Shown in pieces: positions 29,517 through 38,650 of a stretch of DNA of 64,000 nucleotides. Below the pieces are notes generated by a model. It was not told where the DNA came from. It saw only the letters and a list, made by a program, of their open reading frames with translations, and did no database searches. The first letter of the stretch is position 1. Every line of letters starts with the position of its first letter. Location of the stretch: positions 57,723,340-57,787,339 of the forward strand of contig CM043942.1 in the NCBI GenBank assembly GCA_014529385.2, given 5' to 3'. The DNA is from Adiantum capillus-veneris (Eukaryota > Streptophyta > Polypodiopsida > Polypodiales > Pteridaceae). The position numbers and the translations under genes were made by a program.

Positions 29517-31409
29517 TCACAGTATTATACCCATGACTTCCAAAGAGCTAGCATCCTCCTCAGATGACTCATCCTCAGATGAAGAGCAACTGCTTGTGCT
29601 CCATTCATCCATAGAAGTCTCCATCTCTAGGTCTTGTTGTTTACCCTGCTTCATGTCATACACAATTTTTTGTTGCTTGCCACTAACCTTATGATTTGGT
29701 CGCAACTCAAGGGAACCTGTCTCCCAATCTTGCCTAGCTTTCATAGCCATAAGCCAAGGTCTTCCAAGGATTAGCGGATAGCCCTCCCCCTTAGTTGGGA
29801 TCACATAAGCATCAATTGAGATTGCCACATCAAAAGCTGAAACCTTCACTCCATTAACCTTTCCCACACAAGCCACCCTTACATTATTTGCCATCTTAGC
29901 TTGTAAGGAAGTTTGCTCGTTTACTTCCAAACCCAACCTGTGCATTAATTTCTCTGTCATAACACAAATCTCGGCTCCACCATCTACGTACACATTGGAG
30001 ACCCGCTGACTCTTAATCTCTGCATCAATGACTGGCACGATATCCTTCATGCCTCTTGCACTAATAGACCCAACTGACTTTTCCTTATCCCTCCTGGTGC
30101 TGACCATCTTAGACCAGGTTCTACACATCTTTGGGGAAAGGTGGAGGAGTTGCTGCCATGAAATCTTTGGTCCTTGCTTACTCACATCTGCTACCAGGTC
30201 GTAAGGTATGGATCCTACCCCAAGTGGAAAGTCTTCTACTCCTATGTGCCTCCTTGACCTACTCTTCCTTTTCTTGTCTCCTATCACTTGGGAGGAACCC
30301 TCATTCCCTTTATCCGGCTCTGAAGCTTCCATTTCATCAGTTCTTTGTCTCCTAACTCTGTTTATTGGCATGGCAACAGCTTCCTCCATTTTTTCTTTCC
30401 CTTTATCCTTACCATTGTCAAGACTTATGATAGAGACAGCCCTGTCCTCCCCTCCCAATGGTAGTGGAGGGATCTCTGTTGGTGCTTGTGGTGGTGGAGG
30501 AGGGGGTCTCAATATTTGGATTGGTGGAGCCACGTGTGCATTTTGTCCATTTAGTGGCCTAGCTCGAGGAGGAGTGACTTGCTGGCGAGGAGGCCGTCTT
30601 TGATTACCATTTCCTTGATAGCGTCGTGGATGGGGGCAATGATACATGCCGTGACCTACCTCTCCACAATTGTAGCAAATGTACTCACGTGCTTGCCTTT
30701 GTCCTTCTTGTCTATTTCGTTCATTTCCTGGCTGGGGAGCCCTTACACCTTGAACCAGATTGATGGACAGGATCTCTAGTTGATTGGTGATTTGTTGAAG
30801 TAATTCTTGTTGAGAGGACTCTTGGTCTATCGCTCCTGTCCCTGCTACTACCCTTGCCGTAGGTTGAGCTAGCGATGGAGGCTCCATTCCTCCTTGTAGT
30901 TGAGCTTGGAATTTTAACTTCCTATCCTTCTCCCTTGCATAAGTCATAGCTTTATCCAAGGTATCTGGGAATTTACCTTTTACCTTTTCTCGAAGGATGG
31001 GGTAAAGCCTTGCCAGAAAACAGTCCTTCTTTAGGCATTCTGACGCCCTTTCTCCTTCACCTAGTGATGCACACCATTTCTCCCACAGGTTGGAAAACTT
31101 TCCTTCATAGCTTCTATAGTCATTGGGTGATGTTTGGCATAGCTCTAAGAGCTGTCTCCATATCTCCTCTGGAGGCTCATGGCGGCGAAATTCTTCGATG
31201 AAGGCCATCTTTAAGGACTCCCAGTCTCTTCTTTCTTTAGGTGCCAAAGTTTGATACCATAATTTTGCACCTTCCCTCAAGACCAAAGGAAAGGCCCTTA
31301 ACTCAGTAGCTTCGTCATCCCTTCCCGATACCAGAAAGGCCATTTTCAAATTATCCAAAAAGTCTGGAGCAACCTCCCCAGGCTTACCATAAAAATTAGG
31401 GAAGGCCAT
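29517..31409 (-). CDS. T3 gag-protease
   Basis: An open frame from ATG 31409 (MAFPNFYG) through Gag, a CCHC knuckle (CYNCGEVGHGMYHC, about 30670) and retropepsin (VYVDGGAE near 29980, LILGRPWL). It ends at a TGA at 29517 after SSLEVMGIIL. At that point T1 (VMGVTIKE) and T2 (VMGIIMKD) read on into RT, so the stop separates gag-pro from pol by mutation. The ORF upstream of the ATG is spurious. Confidence 0.9.
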   Translation of the reverse strand: MAFPNFYGKPGEVAPDFLDNLKMAFLVSGRDDEATELRAFPLVLREGAKLWYQTLAPKERRDWESLKMAFIEEFRRHEPPEEIWRQLLELCQTSPNDYRSYEGKFSNLWEKWCASLGEGERASECLKKDCFLARLYPILREKVKGKFPDTLDKAMTYAREKDRKLKFQAQLQGGMEPPSLAQPTARVVAGTGAIDQESSQQELLQQITNQLEILSINLVQGVRAPQPGNERNRQEGQRQAREYICYNCGEVGHGMYHCPHPRRYQGNGNQRRPPRQQVTPPRARPLNGQNAHVAPPIQILRPPPPPPQAPTEIPPLPLGGEDRAVSIISLDNGKDKGKEKMEEAVAMPINRVRRQRTDEMEASEPDKGNEGSSQVIGDKKRKSRSRRHIGVEDFPLGVGSIPYDLVADVSKQGPKISWQQLLHLSPKMCRTWSKMVSTRRDKEKSVGSISARGMKDIVPVIDAEIKSQRVSNVYVDGGAEICVMTEKLMHRLGLEVNEQTSLQAKMANNVRVACVGKVNGVKVSAFDVAISIDAYVIPTKGEGYPLILGRPWLMAMKARQDWETGSLELRPNHKVSGKQQKIVYDMKQGKQQDLEMETSMDEWSTSSCSSSEDESSEEDASSLEVMGIIL

Positions 31410-31500
31410 AAGTGAGAGAGTAAACAATACCACAAACAGCTCCAATTTATTTTAAAATAGAGTATGGTAATTACAATTTGGAGCTTTAGCACAACTTAGC

Positions 31501-31728
31501 TCAAAATAGGATGAAGATCGACACATCAAAGGAATGATAATAGTCTAGTAAGGGTAGAATGACAGGATGAGGAGAGCGCAAGATTTCCCCAAGTCTCTCG
31601 GCTCCAAACAACAGGGCTATTCTTTGCTGATAAAAGATTTTTCTATCAATACAAATATTCACACGGATATGATGCACAAAATGGAAAGGAAACATGCGGG
31701 GATCATCATTCTCATTATTGGCATCCAT
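31501..31728 (-). CDS. ORF-F of T3
   Basis: About 75 residues from ATG 31728, starting 16 nt after the ORF-L stop (31745) and ending about 90 nt before the gag ATG. It shares IRVN-CIDRKIFYQQR, FGAERL-EIL-SP-PVILPL and FDVSIFILF with T1 copy 1. It is the clearest evidence that ORF-F is conserved between T1 and T3. Confidence 0.68.
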   Translation of the reverse strand: MDANNENDDPRMFPFHFVHHIRVNICIDRKIFYQQRIALLFGAERLGEILRSPHPVILPLLDYYHSFDVSIFILF

Positions 31729-31744
31729 ACTTACACACAAGAGC

Positions 31745-32278
31745 CTAGCTTAGTTCCACCACCTTGGGACCAATGAGCCTGATCAGCCACAGAAGGTCAG
31801 CACCTCGGATCACTTCGACTCTTCCTGATGCATCTGTGAAGACGTAAGGCATGATGGCAACACTTTGTACAATGCTAAGCCTTTTAGCAAGCAACAATTG
31901 GATGCTATTACCATAATCAGCATGACGAATGAAAGTGACACCATTAATGTGCAACACATCATCAACTAAGATAGTTTCCTTAGATTGAGATAACTTCTTG
32001 AAAATTAGCAGCAAAGGTAGGGCAGGGAGGCTTTTCACCCGGTCTCCAAAGCACTTTAGACAATATCCAAAGTGATCTTCACGTGGACAGGAGGTTGGCT
32101 TGAGATTGGTGGTGTCTGGATTCACAAAGTGCACTGGGAGCACTCGCAGACGGGCAGCAATCTTGTAGGCAAGCCTTCGCCTCTTTGCTTCAGGAGGATT
32201 TAGGGGTGAGAGTCGTGGTTGCAAGTTGGAGGTTGAAGTTGGTTGCTCACTAGCCTTTTTCTTGCCTGTAGTGGTCAT
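31745..32278 (-). CDS. ORF-L of T3
   Basis: 177 residues from ATG 32278 (MTTTGKKKASEQ). Conserved with T1 ORF-L: the basic PPEAKRRRLAYKIAARLRV region; a Cys cluster (C-x8-CLKCF); VKSLPALP; VLHINGV; YGNSIQLLLAKRLSIVQSVAIMPY; and the C-terminal IRLIGPK. The frame is intact although pol in the same element is broken. No known domain is recognised. It lies between ORF-S and ORF-F with short gaps. Confidence 0.72.
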   Translation of the reverse strand: MTTTGKKKASEQPTSTSNLQPRLSPLNPPEAKRRRLAYKIAARLRVLPVHFVNPDTTNLKPTSCPREDHFGYCLKCFGDRVKSLPALPLLLIFKKLSQSKETILVDDVLHINGVTFIRHADYGNSIQLLLAKRLSIVQSVAIMPYVFTDASGRVEVIRGADLLWLIRLIGPKVVELS

Positions 32279-32315
32279 GTAATCCCTTATTAATGAGATT
32301 AAGCCAAATGTTACC

Positions 32316-32507
32316 TTATGCTTGAGCACGCGCTGCGGCCTTGGGCCACTTAGGTGTAGAGGTGATCTTCCTCCTCTTAGTCGGCTCCTCAGGAAAGAGA
32401 GTTCTGGTGATGCTTTCTCTTCCCTTAATGTGTGTCACAGTACCTTCGTGTATGTTGATGTGGAATATTTCAAGCTCGTGTGTGTTGGAGGTTTTTGGAG
32501 CACTCAT
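32316..32507 (-). CDS. ORF-S of T3, small leader ORF
   Basis: A 63-residue frame from ATG 32507, 20 nt after the ORF-M stop and 37 nt before the ORF-L ATG. It is Lys/Arg-rich near the end (EEPTKRRKITSTPKWPKAAARAQA). There is weak similarity to the C-terminal half of T2 ORF-M, which would imply a split or fusion. No separate counterpart was found in T1. Coding status rests mainly on its packed position. Confidence 0.42.
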   Translation of the reverse strand: MSAPKTSNTHELEIFHINIHEGTVTHIKGRESITRTLFPEEPTKRRKITSTPKWPKAAARAQA

Positions 32508-32527
32508 AGGTTGAGAGGAGAGGTATA

Positions 32528-32713
32528 TCAAGCTCTTCTTCTCACTCTCCTTCGTTGGCGAAGATCACGAACAAGGCATGTAGAAGAACTTACTTCTTGA
32601 ATTTCAATGACACTGCAACCCGGTAACAAGACCTCGATGAAAGCTTTTAAGGCCTCTAAAGCCTCCTCCTCTTCTGTTCTCCACTTTGCAAACTCCTCAC
32701 GCCATTCGTCCAT
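32528..32713 (-). CDS. ORF-M of T3 (MDEW leader ORF)
   Basis: 61 residues from ATG 32713, 51 nt after the primer site. It shares MDEW-x3-FA-W-T-EEE, a PG-SVIEIQ segment and an Arg-rich tail (RQRRRVRRRA) with T2 ORF-M. It is the first ORF on the presumed genomic RNA of T3. Confidence 0.6.
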   Translation of the reverse strand: MDEWREEFAKWRTEEEEALEALKAFIEVLLPGCSVIEIQEVSSSTCLVRDLRQRRRVRRRA

Positions 32714-32764
32714 GTTGTAGATTGCACATCTTCATTACTTGTGGACTGAAGGTCTGTGTAGCCC

Positions 32765-32782
32765 TCCTCAGTGGGGGCACCA
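32765..32782 (-). promoter_or_regulatory. T3 primer-binding site
   Basis: TGGTGCCCCCACTGAGGA on the minus strand, 3 nt after the LTR end. It differs by one base from the T1 site. Confidence 0.75.
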
Positions 32783-32785
32783 AAA

Positions 32786-34302
32786 TGATAGCGGGAAAAC
32801 GAGTAGTGCAATCGGGTGGCCTCTGTACTCGTACACACTCCACAAACCACGCCTCATGCAAACAAGCAAAGAACAAAACAAAAGGGGGCACCACCATAAA
32901 TTAAGAGGTTTAGGGACCTCACACATAGTGCACATAGGCAAGTGAGACTTCGGGCATTATGATGGAATCAAAACATATGGAAAAACACATAGAAATGAAC
33001 CTTAGGGACCTTATGTAGCATATATATACACAAGGCATCAGCTTAACAATACAACGGCATCTGATCATACATAACAAGGACATAGAGAAGCAAGCCAAGG
33101 ATGGCATAATCCCTCGTCAAAAACAATCAACCCAACAAGTAGGTATGATCCTACTAGCAACACATCAATACCTTAGAGAATGATGGCGAGGATGGTGGCC
33201 ATGGAGCATGAGAGAAGACTCCTTATTTAGGTTTTAGGGCTAGTAATGTAGCATACTAGAGGGAGAGAGAGAGAGGGAGAGAGAGTAGAGCTCCATCCAT
33301 AGCTCCTCGTTGTCAGCAATGTCGTCATAGCTTCGTTGCTTGGTGAAGTGGGTGAAGTGTTGGTTTTGAGTGAGAGAAGGCCTCCTTATATAGGTTTCTT
33401 AGAGGGTTTAGGATTAGGGATAAACATGCTTAAATCCGTTGATTGGGGTTACTTTTTGCTTAGGGTGGTCAACAGATTGAGGTCATCTGATATGTCACCA
33501 TCAAGATATTCTCTAGAGTGATGTGAGAGGGGAGGGTAAATGCTGATTTTTTCTGATTGTGACACATGGGGATAAGGCCTTGACCAGCATTTAAGAGCAG
33601 GTAAGGTGGCTGTTGAAACTGGAGGTTCTGCAGATGTCAAGGGGGGACCTGCTGGGTCCTCCTCAATATCAAATTCTCAAAAAAATCTCAACCATGGCTT
33701 CTTTTGACATGTGTTCTTTGAAAAAATCAGCATGTTTCGTTTCAACTCAAAAGTCTTTATCCCTGTTAACTCACCTTTACCATAAGATTTTTCCCTTTTC
33801 TCCTCATGTAACTGCATTGTTGATGCTCAATCACTGCTTCTAGTAACAGTGAACTGTTACCTACCAAATACTTATGGTGCAGTAAAAAATATTTACCATG
33901 GGTAAAAAAAGTTACTGTACGTAAAAAGTGATTTGTATTTACCATGTAGGTGAAAAATATTTACAGCAGGTAAAAAACATTTACTGTGGTAAAAAAATAT
34001 TTACTGTCGGTAAAAAAGTGAAAACGGAGTATGCTGTGTTGTGAGTCCACACGAACATCCTCATGTAAATTTCACTAGAAATTCACACCTAGAATGGGCT
34101 ATTCTGTAAGATATAGGTTGTAGGCATGCATAAGAGCTCGTTCCCACGTATCTTCTGTCCATGGCACTTTTTACTCTTTGGTGCTTGTGAAGTAGATTTT
34201 TCTTCTCTTTCGAGATCCCTTGGACTAGAGTATCCTCATCTCCCCAACAACTGACTGTGCCTTTATTGCATCTTCAGAAGGGGTCCTAAAAAACATGCAT
34301 CA
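32786..34302 (-). repeat. T3 second LTR (5' LTR of the complete unit)
   Basis: 1517 bp matching 24386-25884. It has one more palindromic ggtaaaa/tttac unit (33880-34020) than the partner. The TATA box is at 33385-33394. Both sides are followed by internal sequence, so it is shared by the two tandem units. Confidence 0.92.
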
Positions 34303-35352
34303 TATAGCACTCCCCCTTAAGCTAGAGGTATTTGATGCCTCTAGCTATAGGTTGTGCTACAATAGGGTTCTCTTGAATACTTACCTACCTGGTACCAATT
34401 GAATTTGCCATGTTACTGCTTTCTTGGCTGATGCACCCTGTTTAGTCCTTTTTGATGAATAATTGTATCCATCCATGACTAACAACTGGTCTCCTAGACC
34501 CTTGAAAGCCATACCCCATCCATTGTCAATATCCGCTTTCCTTGGTAGCATTCTCTTTTTTTCTTTTTTTCTTCTCTTTTTTTCCTTTTTTTTTAAAAAA
34601 AAATAGGGAACGACTATGTACATGATTGTTACCTTAGTTGGAGCTCATATATGATGAGCTCTCCTCTGAACCATCCTTAGCATTGATTTCACCAGCATAT
34701 GGCTGTGAAAGATGACATTGGTAGGCCTTCAATCGCCAACCATTTACCGGGGTTTGATGTACCTTACCATCTAGGTCACCTAGTTGGTAACTACCATTTG
34801 AGATCTTCTGTATCACTACAAAAGGGCCTTCCCACTTAAGCAAGAACTTACCATCCTTCCTGCGATCAAAGCGATTGTCGTATTTGAGCACTACAAAAGG
34901 GCCTTCCCACTTAAGCAAGAACTTACCATCCTTCCTGCGATCAAAGTGATTGTCGTATCTGAGCACTAAAGAACCTTCCTTGATACCTTTCTTGACAAGG
35001 TTGCGATTGAACTTTTTTCGTTTCTTCTCTGCCTGGGCTGCATAGTACTTCACTGCTGACTCTCGATCTAGCCCTAACCTCTCCAAATCGATGATTCTTC
35101 CTTCCACCTGCTTCTCTTGACTATCCTCTTGATGTGCTTTTAGAACTCGGAGGCTCGCTAGCTCCACTTCTATAGGCAATAGTGCCTCTTGCCGTAAACC
35201 AAGTGAAAAGGTGTATACCCCAAGGATGTTTTAAAGGATGTTCTGTAGGCCCAAAGTGCTGCATCTAGGTGTTTGTCCCATGTCTTAGGATGTAAATGCA
35301 CTTGCTTAGTGATGATTTTACATATAAGACCATTGACCTTTTCCACAAGACC
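34303..35352 (-). pseudogene. Second, partial T3 internal region: integrase C-terminus
   Basis: It repeats 25885 onward, including the polypurine tract and integrase C-terminal frame (34634-35179). It breaks off in the integrase catalytic region at ccacaagaccattgca. A one-base deletion near 35191 (tgccgtaaacc against tgcccgtaaacc) shifts the frame upstream. It lacks the TAG found at 26633 in the complete copy. It contains the 75-bp duplication at 34814-34963. Confidence 0.88.
34814..34963 (-). repeat. 75-bp in-frame tandem duplication in integrase C-terminal domain
   Basis: Two adjacent 75-bp units (34814-34888, 34889-34963) encode the same 25 residues, around RFDRRKDGKFLLKWEGPFVV, twice. 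The complete copy at about 26395-26470 has one unit. Confidence 0.93.
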
Positions 35353-35390
35353 ATTGCATCTTCAGAAGGGGTCCTAAAAAACATGCATCA
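35353..35390 (-). repeat. 38-bp stub of a third T3 LTR
   Basis: It matches the last 38 bp of the T3 LTR (25847-25884). The join to integrase sequence falls in attgca, present in both parents: a microhomology deletion junction. It is followed directly by host LTR sequence. Confidence 0.9.
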
Positions 35391-35838
35391 GGGGGTATTT
35401 GGGTCATGGGATATGATAGGAGAGAGAAAGAGGGGGTGGGGTATACTATTTTGGAAGATAGGGTAAGTTGCATGTGAGTTAGGGTGCATTATTGGTGAGT
35501 TATAATGCATTATTGGTGAGAGGTGGTGTAGCTTGAGGGGAGAGAGAAAGGAGAAAGGACAAGGGGAAGAGAGAGGGGGTTGACCTTTTGAGTGGAGGAG
35601 AGGAAAAGGGACACACGGTGGGACAACAGTGAAGAAAAAGGAGGAAAGGTGGGGATGGGCTGCCCCGCAGGCATGATGTGGCCTATTTTACCTTTCTCAT
35701 ATATTTACATAATCATACTTTATTTTTTCTTACTTTTTTCCAATGCCTTTTATCACTCCCTCCCTAAGAGGGGGTTTCCATGGGGTGGGGACGAGAGAAG
35801 AGGGGTATGGGAGCTTGGCTTGTGAAAATCCCCCATCA
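35391..35838 (-). repeat. T2 5' LTR, second part
   Basis: It continues the LTR interrupted at 24385, matching 16766-17214 and ending CCCCCATCA. It is followed by the acac target duplication (35839-35842). Confidence 0.92.
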
Positions 35839-35842
35839 ACAC

Positions 35843-37340
35843 AATGAAGCATGCCATGGAAAACAATTTCAAGATCCATACCCAAATGTGGAATGGGGTG
35901 GTCAGAGAATAAGGTGAGAGGAGTGGTGAATGAGTGAGAATGGGCTTGCTACTCGTGCATGTTAGTAAGGAAGATACTGAGGTAGGGGAAACTTGCGAGT
36001 ATGCTCACTTATCATACAAGAGGTGGCGAATCCGCACACCTCAAGATGGAAGTAGCAAGAAGATAGGAATATGAGAGGGAGAGAGAGAGTGTCTGTGTGT
36101 ATGGTGGCGAATCCGCACACCTTTACATAAGCAGAAATAAAAAAGCAAGGAACAAGCATATACCATACTCACAATGAGATGTATCCAAAGCGACACAAAG
36201 TATGGCGCCGAGATAGAGTGTGTTGATTGCTTGCAAAATATGAATACAATAGGTAGCGTATGGCAGGAAAATGAGAAGGGGACAAGATCGTAGGAGGAAT
36301 AATGGAGTGATGGGAGTTGATGGCGAGGAATATCATGAGTGTTTCCACCCTTCTTCTTCTTGAAATTGTTCCTTCAACCCTTAATTACGAGTGGTGTGGA
36401 GGTGTGGTGCTCATCTTTTGTGCATGGTGATGGTGTTGTGATTATGTGATTAGGGTTTATGCTACAAGCATGTAGCACAAGAGTGTGTATGGATAGGTGT
36501 GTGTGTGTGTGTGTGTGTGTGTCCTCAAGTGAGCTCTCATGGCCTCCTTATATAGGAAAGGAGGGGAGGATTTAGCAATATTTCTATTTGAGGTGAGTGT
36601 CCCATTTTGGTGACTAGGAAAATGGGGTGCATGTGACTATGGCTCCCATCTTGTCTCCTCATTATTTAAAATACCAGAGTCAATAGAGAGAGAAGATGAG
36701 AGAATGTGGGTAGGATGTAGAGGATAGGAAATATTTACAATAGTCTAGCTTTGGCTAGACATAAGTTTATTAGGGAGAGAAGAGAGAGGTAAGAAATTTA
36801 CAAGAGAGATTGTCAAAGGTGGATAGTTGTTGATGAGGATGGATCCTCCAAAAATGGTGATAGAATCACTCTAGACTTGCCAAGACCTCATTAAAAGAGC
36901 CTCGTCTCTTGTTATCATGTTTGAAGACTTGTAGAACCATAGCCATTCTAGAGGGAAGAAAATTGGGGATGGCCTGTGTCACCATTACACGAGAAAATTG
37001 GGGTCCACTACAAAAATCATATCTCCGTGTTCATAACTCCAAAATTCTGAAAAAATTTGAGCTAAAAGTTGAGATCACGAGCTACATCTTTCAGGTTGAA
37101 CGCTCCTTCAGATTCGGGGTTCTTCTTTACTTAAAAAATTCAGCCAAATAATGTATTATTTGTGGCTGCAAAGGTCTTTTTGTGGTCCCCTTTGAGTGGA
37201 CTTCTCTCTTGCCTTCAAGTGTAAGCTCCTTCATGTGTATGAAAACATGACCTAGAGTTTTGAAAAAATTGGCAATCATCTAGATGGAGGTATTTTTTTG
37301 AAATTTGAAAGTGGGGTTGAGGTTTGAAAATGAAAACTAG
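35843..37340 (-). repeat. T4: right part of the diverged Tat-type LTR
   Basis: It shares with the T2 LTR the ggtggcgaatccgcacacc block (36011, 36105) and gggagttgatggcga (36314), plus the conserved TATA (36547-36556) and a GT run (36497-36522). Towards its end it resembles the T1 LTR (atatctccgtg...ataac, ttaaaaaattcagccaaat). The right boundary is not sharp. No pol belonging to T4 is present, so it may be a solo LTR or truncated copy. Confidence 0.55.
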
Positions 37341-38001
37341 TGAATAAAATATTTGGTAGGGTGGAATAATATATATACATAAAAAATATATTAAAAAATA
37401 CTAAATATATATATAATGTAATTTAGAATATATATATTTAATATTTAAGGTCAAAAGAGAGATATCAATAAAGAAAGCTTACTTATTTATGCTACATCGT
37501 GATTGATTAGCATAAGTCTTATTTATTTAATAAAGGCTAAAATTTTTGTGAAAAAGGAAGAAAAAATCAAAAGTAACTTATATAATAGGAAATATTTTGG
37601 TAAAAGGGCAAAGATATATGGGAGGGTTCCCATGCATGGAAAAGCTTGCCTCATAGCCGACATGAAAAGCAAGATTGTCATACTTTTAAAACTACCAAAA
37701 ACATTATTAAAAAAAAAGTATACCAACTTAAAAACAAAGTAGTTAAAGAGCTAATGAAATTCAGCTAAAATTTATACTGTAATTTTTTGTCTTCCTTGTG
37801 AGGGCTCTGAAAATTCTGACAATTCTTTGATAGGATACTTGAGCAAGTCAGAGGTGCAAAGCATGAGAATTGTGAAGAAAATGAGCCCCCTAGGTGCCCT
37901 ATTTATAGATACCCTTGGGGCCCTTTGGGCTTCCTTTTAGCCCACAGGCCCTACAGGCTAGGATACAGACCTGTATCGATGGGCCAATCTCATTGGACCT
38001 T
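37341..38001. other. AT-rich non-coding stretch with a minus-strand TATA promoter-like site
   Basis: 37360-37450 is almost pure A/T. On the minus strand TCTATAAATAGGGCACC at 37898-37910 is followed about 30 nt on by a pyrimidine-rich CTCATTTTCTTCAC, a good plant core-promoter layout, possibly from another LTR. No gene was found. Confidence 0.4.
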
Positions 38002-38271
38002 TGTTAACCCTTACGGACACCCTATCACCATCGACAGACACCTTATCATTATTTAATTGAGTCAAGGACCGGGCTTGTCGGTCCAATAGGAAAAGGGTAA
38101 GAGTGATCACCGATGAGAGGTGCACTCTAAACCTTGAACATATAAGGTTTGGCTAAGATTGACTAAGTGTGGGGGCCCAAACGTGAGTCAATTTAAACCT
38201 AAAATGTCTCATTCTCTCATTTGTGAAATTGAAGAGTGCTCTTGCTCCATCTCCATCTTCTTCTTCATTCC

Positions 38272-38308
<37 letters not shown>

Positions 38309-38650
38309 CGTGAGAGAGAGAGAGAGAGGGAGAGAGAGAGAGTGTGTGTGTGCGATGCGATTGAGCATTCCGATGCCACGACAACGGCGAGGCGGTTGAT
38401 CACGGCACAATGGTAGCTCCCTCTTCTTTGCGGGGAGGAATCCTCCACGAAGGCGAGCATAGGGCGGTGAGTGACACACCCTTGCTTTCTTGAGCTTGCT
38501 AGATTAGTCTCGTTGTGTGCTTGGAGCCATTTGTGGCTCGCACACAGTGTATGACAAGTCCCTTGCTTTGACACATGCGTGAGATGCACACATTTTTGGC
38601 GCCCTTGCTTTGACACATGTGTCAGATGCACACATATGCCCTGCACGAAG
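38002..38650 (+). repeat. G5 LTR copy (C), presumed 5' LTR of the plus-strand G5 element
   Basis: Starts TGTTAACCCTTACGGACACC and is similar throughout to the reverse complement of 10504-11215: the ggaccgggcttgtcggtcc and tttaaacctaaaa blocks, the GT/GA compound microsatellite (38273-38350), the aatcctccacgaaggcgagc block, and the ttgctttgacac pair. A short direct repeat (ccttgctttgacacatg) is at 38559 and 38604. The right boundary was not determined. Confidence 0.62.

Larger units (their letters stand above)
24386..35390 (-). mobile_element. T3: tandem Tat-like element nested in the T2 5' LTR
   Basis: Left LTR 24386-25884, complete internal region 25885-32785, second LTR 32786-34302, then a second, partial internal region 34303-35352 and a 38-bp LTR stub 35353-35390. 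The host LTR has six G in its intact copy and 5+5 around T3, so the target duplication is 4 bp (gggg) if the target had six. The arrangement is what unequal recombination between LTRs, followed by an internal deletion, would leave. Gag-pro is open; pol has several stops. Confidence 0.92.
15672..35838 (-). mobile_element. T2: Tat-like Ty3/gypsy element, interrupted by T3 in its 5' LTR
   Basis: The LTRs are 15672-17214 and 23281-24385 plus 35391-35838. The element is flanked by acac at 15668-15671 and 35839-35842 (4-bp target duplication). Order on the minus strand: 5' LTR, primer site, ORF-M, ORF-F, gag, pol, polypurine tract, 3' LTR. Gag and pol are both uninterrupted, in overlapping frames. 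Several differences between the LTRs are CpG to TpG/CpA type (for example 15690-15740 against 23300-23350), as expected for methylated DNA. Confidence 0.93.

Noticed and set aside
32697-33107. Short ORFs in the T3 LTRs, also at 24518-24706
   Set aside because: They are paired copies in two LTRs, with no motif, in the U5/R part.
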